64,000 nucleotides of DNA from Vitis vinifera. Lineage: Eukaryota; Streptophyta; Magnoliopsida; Vitales; Vitaceae. Shown in pieces: positions 60,889 through 64,000 of the stretch (position 1 is the first letter of the stretch; the number at the start of each line of letters is the position of its first letter). The translations under genes and the position numbers were made by a program. Where the stretch lies: NCBI RefSeq assembly GCF_030704535.1, contig NC_081818.1, positions 20,873,501 to 20,937,500 of the forward strand, in the 5' to 3' direction. Below the pieces are notes generated by a model, which saw nothing but the letters and a program-made list of their open reading frames with translations, was not told the origin of the DNA and made no database searches.

Positions 60889-62417
60889 TCAAGTAATAAT
60901 GCTTTGCTAAAACTATTTGTGGCTTAACATGGATTACAAGATAAACTGAATCATGTCCTTAAGACAAGAAAAGAATTCCTTCTACATGAGAGCATCAATG
61001 CATTTGATTCATTTACAAGCAATAGCCCCTACACCTTCAAGTTTTTAGCATTGCATTAGCTAACTATTAAGTGTAAATCCGAAGCAGAATCTAATGAAAC
61101 AATCACTAGAAACAACTATATATCAAACCCAAATCAAATCATAGTCTACCATTTTCTATCAAACTCGGACTTAATAAAAATTTTGCTTGATACTTTTGTT
61201 TGGCTGACCCCTAACAACTACCCAAGGTTGTTAAAGGATTTTAAACTAGATCGATAGGACTTACTCATGATTGAATGAAGTCATGAAATTCCTCAAAATA
61301 GAATTATGGAAAAACAAAAAAATTCCAAAAAGTCAATAATAAAAAATTTGAAAAGAAAAAAATTGAAGAAAACTAGAACTTCAAATTTATGTATTTTTGT
61401 AATAGTCTACTCCCTTGTAGATATTGTCTGCTTTGGGTTTAATGGATCTTCACAACGTTAAAACTCATCTACATGGTTAAAAGGAACCAACTGCATATGT
61501 AGTGTTAAGAACTCATCCTAACCTGTTAGGAAGTGTCCTAAATTCCTAATTAACATAAATTCTTTTTTGTAAAGAATATTATATAAAATATTTCTAGGTT
61601 GATATATTATTGCAATATTAGACTTTTTTTTTATAGAATAAGGTTGTTGGAAATATCTTTATAAATATTTTAGGTCATAAGAGGAAAAAGTTATGAGGTG
61701 GAGATGGATTTGTAAAGACTATACAAGGTGGATAGAGATGTGAGGAAGAACGGGAGGAACCAAAGGGAACGAGAAGGCTCGTGGTAGGGTAGAGATACGA
61801 AGAGTGGGGAAACATAGGATGTTTCGGGAACTCAATAATTGTATCTGGTTGTGTCCTTTATAATGTTCTGGTTCTGCCCTCTGTAATGTTCGCTATTGTA
61901 TAGTGAAATAGTTCTCTCTCATCCGTGGACGTAGGCATGGTTGATTGAACAACGTTAAAACCTCGTGTACCGTTTGTGTTAATTATTTTGTCTTTGTGTT
62001 CTTGATTAACGATAATTGCATCAAACCTTTCGTCGTCGTGACATAACCAATATAAGACATCACAAGCTCCCAAATAGACACAACGTCTTCATCAAGTCCC
62101 ATGGTAATTGAGAATTAGCTCTAATTTTGCAATGACTTACTCCCTTTAGTGTAGGTATCATCCATGCTAGGCCTAATAGGTTCTCACGACTTTAAAATGT
62201 ACCTACACGGTTAAAAGAAGTCCACTACATATATAGTGTTAGGAACTTCTTCCTATAACTAATATGTGATATGACAATCCCCCCTCATGCAAACAACCCC
62301 AATGTAAGATTATGTCTGTTTGATCCCATAAGGAGCATCTACCAGTCTAGCCCCACAATTGCGTGGGACACGACAAGGATGTCATGTTTTTATGAGAGGG
62401 TGATTGTGATATCCTAC
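60889..62417. repeat. Large repeat, copy A
   Basis: This stretch matches 62957-64000 closely from AAGTAATAATGCTTTGCTAAA onward, in direct orientation at an offset of 2069 bp. Relative to copy B it lacks 33 bases after CTATTT (about 60919) and carries an extra solo LTR (61524-62043). It lies in what is probably an intron, or the 5' side, of the alpha/beta-hydrolase gene. Confidence 0.9.
61524..62043 (+). mobile_element. Copia-type solo LTR, 520 bp, TSD TAACC
   Basis: The LTR starts TGTTAGGAAGTGTCC and ends GTCGTCGTGACA. TAACC flanks both sides (61519-61523, 62044-62048). It contains a TATAAATATTTTA motif and CATCCGTGGACGTAGGC, the U5 text of plant copia LTRs. Copy B of the surrounding repeat has the empty site (TTTTTCTAACTAATGTGG), which confirms the borders. 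The minus-strand ORF 61858-62073 is an artefact inside it. Confidence 0.92.
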
Positions 62418-62800
62418 AAAGGTTAAAGAAATATTTTCCTTACATTCTATATGTAGTGGTCTCCTCTTAACCAGGGAGATGTGTTTTAAGTGGTAAGAGT
62501 CCATTAGGTTTACAACGGATAACATTTACACAAGAGAGAACGTGCTGTTAAAAATGTTATCAGAGTTAATCCTTGACCTCAACATGGGCGTCTATTTTTA
62601 AATTTGTTATCCTGTAGGACACAACAAAGACATTATGTTTGCATGAGGGATGGTTATGATATCTCATATTGGATAAAGGAAGAAGTTTTTGACACCATAT
62701 ATGTAGTGAGTTCCTCTTAATTGGGTAGATGCATTTTAAAGTTATGAGGGTCAATTGAACGTAATATGAATAGTATCTATATAGGAGAGAGTGGACCATT
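62137..62800. repeat. Repeated arms in both orientations (fold-back structure)
   Basis: An arm of ~120 bp with the order CTCCCTTTAGTGTAGG-TATCATC, CCTAATAGGTTCTCACGAC, TTTAAAATG-ACCTACA, GGTTAAAAG-AGTCCACTAC, ATATATAGTGTTAGGAAC lies at about 62137-62262. It recurs inverted at about 62425-62540 and about 62675-62800. A further direct copy lies at about 61408-61523 and two in copy B (about 63500-63630, 63720-63850). Loop sequence between arms includes CAATCCCCCCTCATGCAAAC. Confidence 0.7.
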
Positions 62801-62956
62801 GCAATTTTAAAGTAGATTCCTTACACAAAAACATAGTTTTCGAAGAAATTGAATAGGATTCAGTTTTTTCTCTTGTAGAATACATTCTTGAGACAACAAT
62901 TATCTTGTGCCTTGATTTTCGATACAATAATTATCTTGCAAAATAATTGCACACAT

Positions 62957-64000
62957 GCCAAGTAATAATGCTTTGCTAAAACTATTTCATCTATACATGC
63001 ATCATAGGAAGAAAAATTTGTGGCTTAACATGGATTACAAGATAAACTGAATCATATCCTTAAGACATGAAAAGAATTCCTTCTACATGAGAGCATCAAT
63101 GCATTTGATTCATTTAGAAGCAATAGCCCCTACACCTTCAAGTTTTTAGCATTGCATTAGCTAACCATGAAATGTGAATCTGAAACAGAATCTAATGAAA
63201 CAATCACTAGAAACAACTATATATCAAAGCCAAATCAAATCATAGTCAAACATTTTCCATTAGACTTAGACTTGTTAAAAAATTTGCTTGATACTTTTGT
63301 TCGATTAACCCCTAACTACTACCCAAGGTTGTGAAAGGATTTTAGACCAAATCAATAGGGCTTACTCATGATTGAATGAAGTCATGAAATTCCTCAAAAT
63401 AGAATTATATGGAAAAAAAAAGAAGAGAAAAGTCAAATAGTAATAGATTTGAAAAGAAAAAAAAAATGGAGAAAACTAAAATTTCAAATCTATCTATTTT
63501 TGAAATAACCCACTCCCTCCCTTATAGATGTTGTCTGCTTTGGGCTTAATGGATCTTCATAGCTTTAAAACTCGTCTACATGATTAAAAAAAAACTAACT
63601 ACATATATAGTGTTAAAAACTTTTTCTAACTAATGTGGAATATCACAAACTCCCAAATAGATACAACGTCCTTGTCATGTTCCATGGAAATTGAGAATTA
63701 GCTCTAATACTATTTGTAATGACTTACTCCTACAAGTGTAGATATCATCCGCCCTAGACCTAATGGGTTCTCACAACTTTAAAATGCATCTACATGGTTA
63801 AAAGGAGTCCACTACATATATAATGTCAAGAATTGCCTATAACTGATACATGATATGACAATCCCCCCTCATGCAAACAACCCCAATGTAAGATTATGTT
63901 TGTTCGATCCCATACGAGCATTTATTTGTCTAGCCCCACAATCGCATGGGACACGATGAGGATGTCATGTTTGCTTGAGAGAGTGATTGTGATATCCTAC
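62957..64000. repeat. Large repeat, copy B (cut by window end)
   Basis: This is a direct copy of 60889 onward, without the solo LTR and with 33 extra bases after CTATTT (about 62988-63020). It still matches copy A at the last base of the window (GATATCCTAC), so the repeat continues beyond it. Confidence 0.9.

Noticed and set aside
61858..62073. 71-codon minus-strand ORF
   Set aside because: It lies antisense within the solo LTR.

Overview
This is nuclear DNA of a eudicot plant. The evidence is long AT-rich introns with GT..AG borders, gene families in their plant form (a cysteine-rich receptor-like kinase, plant-type Elongator subunit 5, eS7 with a leader intron), and a dense layer of plant transposon families. 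The L1, MULE/PMD and LTR remnants remind me of grapevine (Vitis), but that is an impression from memory and was not tested. Most ORFs above 60 codons are chance or transposon ORFs; the real genes are spliced. Layout. 1704-6312 (+): a five-exon CRK gene that reconstructs to an intact 672-residue protein. 7224-8253: a cluster of about 15 imperfect palindromes with long (TA)n tracts. 8686-13634 (-): a fossil Mutator-like element that pairs a MURA transposase with a plant-mobile-domain (PMD) protein. 14530-15714: a hAT-like element. 16410-17560 (-): a Ty3/gypsy pol relic. 18883-21760: one LTR nested inside an older related copy. 24273-24600: a Tourist MITE. 24929-26418: a Pack-MULE with TIRs near 180 bp and a captured GRF zinc-finger fragment. 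26911-33732 (+): a nine-exon M50B-like membrane peptidase gene whose introns hold a copia 3' LTR and a short LINE with a clean target-site duplication. 34640-36150: a hAT element with an exact 8-bp TSD and dense subterminal motifs. 36306-36505: a second MITE type. 38176-46214 (-): the nine-exon Elongator subunit ELP5 gene, with two L1 fragments in its introns. 49308-53476 (+): the five-exon mannose-6-phosphate isomerase gene. 55155-57970 (-): the 40S ribosomal protein eS7 gene with leader intron and telo-box. 58490-59588: decayed repeats and another Tourist MITE of the same family as at 24273. 60273-60824 (-): the last two exons of an alpha/beta-hydrolase gene that runs beyond the window or into the repeats on its 5' side. 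60889-64000: a repeat present twice, with a solo LTR only in the first copy. The host genes do not form a pathway. They are independent housekeeping or signalling genes: receptor kinase, membrane protease, tRNA-modification and transcription complex, mannose metabolism for ascorbate and glycans, and ribosome. M50B/ELP5 and PMI/eS7 are convergent pairs; ELP5 and PMI are divergent across about 3.1 kb. Exon borders were placed by eye from splice consensus, codon phase and remembered family sequence. Every host gene except the truncated hydrolase gives one uninterrupted reading frame, which is strong internal support.
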